Shown one piece after another: positions 61,211-64,000 of a DNA stretch of 64,000 nt (within the stretch, counting starts at the first letter, position 1; every line of letters begins with the position of its first letter). The notes under the pieces are model-generated. The model was not told where the DNA came from, ran no database searches, and was given only the letters and a program-made list of their open reading frames with translations. Position numbers and translations under genes: made by a program. The DNA is from Dama dama (taxonomy: Eukaryota > Chordata > Mammalia > Artiodactyla > Cervidae): positions 53,271,001-53,335,000 of the forward strand of contig NC_083701.1 in NCBI RefSeq assembly GCF_033118175.1, in the 5' to 3' direction.

Positions 61211-62120
61211 ACCCATCCTTCAGCTTTTCCCTGCTCAGCCTGAATCTTCCCAGCACGCCTTCTCTTCCCAGCTGGCCCTGCTTCATTCTCTTCTCTTTAG
61301 CGTGGGGGTCCCTGAAGATAGGATTCCTCTTAGATGTTGACCCAGCCCTCAGAATTCTTGAGACCCTGTGGACCTTAACCTGCCCTTCTAGTTATCCTGA
61401 GGTGTGTTTGAGGGTTATCTTTTCTTTAATGCAAATGATTATGTGTTTTCAATTCAAAACTGAGATCCATGTGCAAACACATGTGTCAGAGTAGATGTAA
61501 TCACACTTATATTGCTTTTTGCCAAAGTGAGATCCTGCTTTAGTGACCCGTGATCCTTTCTAAGGAAGTATTTATCAAACACCTATTGTGGGCAAGGTGC
61601 TATCCTGGGAGCTGAACAAGAGTGATGAGCAGGACTCCTGCCCTCCCGGAGTGTGTATTCTAGGCGGTACCTGTGTCTGTCACTGCTTGTCAGTCCATAG
61701 AGGTGCCCCCGTTCACTGTACTGACAGCTCGTGTTCCACCGGACGGAGGGCTTCATTTATTCAGCCCTTTTTCTGTGGATGGACATTTCATCTCTGAGGC
61801 TAACTTTTCAAAATTCAGAGTTTCATTTACTGAATGTCACTGAAACTAACTTTATTCCTGAGCATCTCTTTCTTTTCTGTGTTTGTATCTTTTGTTAAAA
61901 CAAATACCCTGATTCATATATATTCTCTAAAACAAAATCTTTTTTTTTCCCAAATAGATCAAGATGTAGGAATTAGACTGTGTAATAAGCATTGTTTTTT
62001 CCTTAACATGCTTCAACATTTCTCCACTGTAATGCCTTACTGCATCTTGACTGACACTGTCTTCAAATGCTCAATGTGGGAAAAAACAGAAAGGATGGGG
62101 AAAAGATTTACCTTGCTACA
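61211..62120. other. SYBU: SYBU intron 2, nothing recognised
   Basis: Old repeat-like phrase at about 61565-61670 (atttatcaaacacctattgtg, ggagctgaacaagagtgatg). Remainder unique. Confidence 0.45.
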
Positions 62121-62283
62121 GGAGTGTCTGCCTCTGTCCATGGAAGTTTTCCAGGCAAGAAATACTAGAGTGGGCTGCCGTTTCCTTCTGCAGGGGATCT
62201 TCCCAACCCCGGGATTGAACCCGCATCCCTTAAATCTCCTGCATTGGCAGGAAGGCTGTTTACCACTTGTGCCACCTGGAAAG
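62121..62283 (-). mobile_element. Bov-tA SINE fragment
   Basis: gtgtctgcctctgtccatgg through ccacttgtgccacctggaaag. Confidence 0.85.
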
Positions 62284-62334
62284 GGGTTTGCTACAAGAGA
62301 ACTCACTGTAATTCCGGTGTCCTAAGAGTGGTTT

Positions 62335-62541
62335 CCCTAGTGGCTCAGACGATAAAGTGTCTTCCTGCAATGTGGGAGACCTGGGTTCGATCCTTCGGTC
62401 AGAAGGATCCCCTGGAGTGGGAAATGGCAACCCTCTCCAGTATACTTGCCTGGAAAATCCCATGGACAGAGGAACCTGGTAGGTTACAGTCCATGGAGTC
62501 CCAAAGAGTTGGACACGACTGAGCGACTTCACTTTCTTTCT
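62335..62541 (+). mobile_element. Bov-tA SINE with perfect target duplication
   Basis: ccctagtggctcagacgataa through ctgagcgacttcactttc. taagagtggttt flanks it on both sides (62323-62334 and 62542-62553). It lies tail-to-head opposite the copy at 62121. Confidence 0.95.
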
Positions 62542-62553
62542 TAAGAGTGGTTT

Positions 62554-63845
62554 GGGGTTTCCTTGTTATAAGGTTTTCAAAAGATCGCTTCTCTGTCTGA
62601 CTCTGTGCATCTCTTCTTTCCTTACTACCTGCCAGCTCCCTTCCCACCCTGCCTTTCCCTCTCTTCTATCTTCTCCCAACAAAGAAGCTTTAAAAAAAAC
62701 AGTCTTTATAAATGCATAGTTTAGAAGCTGCAAATAAACTCATATTACTAAGGAGAGGGAAGATCAGAAGCATTAATAACATCCCCATTTTGGAAAGATC
62801 ATAACCCTGTGAAAGAAAGAGCAGGAGAAATAAAAGCTTGAGAGACAGAAGAATTCCCCCACCCACCTCCCGGGGCTCACCTGTCTCCTGGCAGTGACTG
62901 AGCCACCCTGGTTCCCAATTTCAGCATCGGCTGCTCCCTCACCAAAACTCCTAGATAAACGTGTCATTATGCTACGCTGACTGTTTGGACCAACTTGTTT
63001 TCCCTTCTAAACTCCCCCTGTGGTTGCTCCTACAAACGAGACAATTTGGCGCTTGGTGGAAAACCAAGTAGAAGCCTTTGTTTCAGAGAAAGCACACGTC
63101 CCATGAAGAGACCAACTTGCCTCACCTTGCTTCACTACACATCCTCTTTTGCTGCCCAGGGCTGCACCAGAATGACTTTTATGGGAGCACTCAAGGCTCC
63201 AAAATAGCTCAGAAATCCCAGGAATGTTTATATGGGAAATGATTATTTCGTCTCCAAGAAACCAGGGAAACTTTGATTAAATAATTTCTCCGTTCTCTGC
63301 TTGGTTTTTATAGACGTAGGTTACGTGTCTTAGCGGAGGTGTCTCACTCCAATTGCTCTAACAAGTTCCTCTCCATCAGCATATACATATGCTTGTGCTC
63401 ACACATCCTTCAGAGTAAATAAGCGCCCTTTGACCCCCTTATCGCCTTGCAGCTGCCGTCCTACTTCCCTGTTCCTCTTCACGAGCAAAACTTCATCAAC
63501 ATCCTATCTCCGTAATCTGTCCTTGTCAAGCCTGGGAGTGACCACGTTAGCAGATCTGACATTCTCTTGTCCACCTTCATTTTCCTTGATTTTCCAGCAT
63601 GACTCAATACAGATGAACAAGCCTCTTTCTTAGGAAAGATTTTCCTTCTTGGCTCCTTTGGTTCCCCTCTTTGAGTGCCCCTGTTGGCTCTGTCCTGCCC
63701 CTTCCCGCCTCACAGTGTCCCCGTGCCTCAGTTCTCAGGCCTCTTTCTCTCTTCCTGCCCTCCCCAAGGGTTCGGCTCTTTAAATCCCTCATTTGTAGGA
63801 TGGTGATGCTCTCCAGTCCAACCTCTCCTTTGAGACTTGTGTGCG
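62554..63845. other. SYBU: SYBU intron 2, right part
   Basis: Unique sequence, pyrimidine-rich on the + strand from 63420. No syntabulin exon 3 sequence is visible. Confidence 0.55.
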
Positions 63846-64000
63846 CACAAAGTCACTTCAGTCATGTCTGACTCTGTGCGACCCCATGGACTGCAGCCTG
63901 CCAGGCTCTTTATCCATGGGATTCTCCAGGCAAGAATACTGGAGTGGGTTGCCACACCCTCCTCCAGGGGATATTCCCCCACCCAGGGATTGAACTCACG
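63846..64000 (-). mobile_element. Bov-tA SINE, cut by window edge
   Basis: aaagtcacttcagtcatgtc through cagggattgaactcacg; the head continues past the right edge. Confidence 0.85.

Noticed and set aside
1..64000. CRISPR arrays, operons, prophage or bacterial defence systems
   Set aside because: All repeats are dispersed mammalian elements; composition, splice sites and SINEs are those of a ruminant genome.

Overview
This is a gene-poor stretch of a ruminant genome, probably cattle or a close bovid. The host is recognised from BovB (RTE-clade) LINE fragments with readable reverse-transcriptase motifs and from about thirty Bov-tA and CHR-type tRNA-Glu-derived SINEs, many with intact target-site duplications. 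There are no bacterial-style genes, CRISPR arrays or operons. Nearly all the short open frames are repeat-derived or chance.

One gene is supported: the 5' part of SYBU (syntabulin, also called GOLSYN), on the + strand. Its first coding exon (51769-51792, eight codons MGPLRETK) sits in a CpG island at about 50880-52000 and ends in a canonical donor. A 205-nt second coding exon lies at 53560-53764 and carries the syntabulin N-terminus (SRIPRLILRP, then an acidic/serine-rich stretch). The two exons join in frame. The rest of the gene lies beyond the right edge.

A second CpG island lies about 43 kb upstream (about 8230-9200). It contains a start-codon segment (ATG at 8984, MGPFWERK) and a donor that resemble the SYBU first exon. 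The two islands share an exact 18-base E-box element, the block just before the ATG, the ATG context, and sequence after the donor. I read this as an old duplication of promoter plus first exon, giving two alternative SYBU promoters. The upstream donor is one base out of phase, so its ATG cannot encode syntabulin by direct splicing to 53560.

Layout: 1-8.2 kb is upstream DNA with SINEs and a solo LTR. 8.2-9.2 kb is CpG island A. 9.2-50.8 kb is a long repeat-filled stretch (intron 1 if island A is used) with three BovB copies, a MER5A element, a decayed unidentified reading frame near 36.1-36.7 kb and a candidate alternative exon at 47.7-47.8 kb. 50.9-52.0 kb is island B with coding exon 1. 53.56-53.76 kb is coding exon 2. 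53.8-64 kb is intron 2 as far as it is visible.
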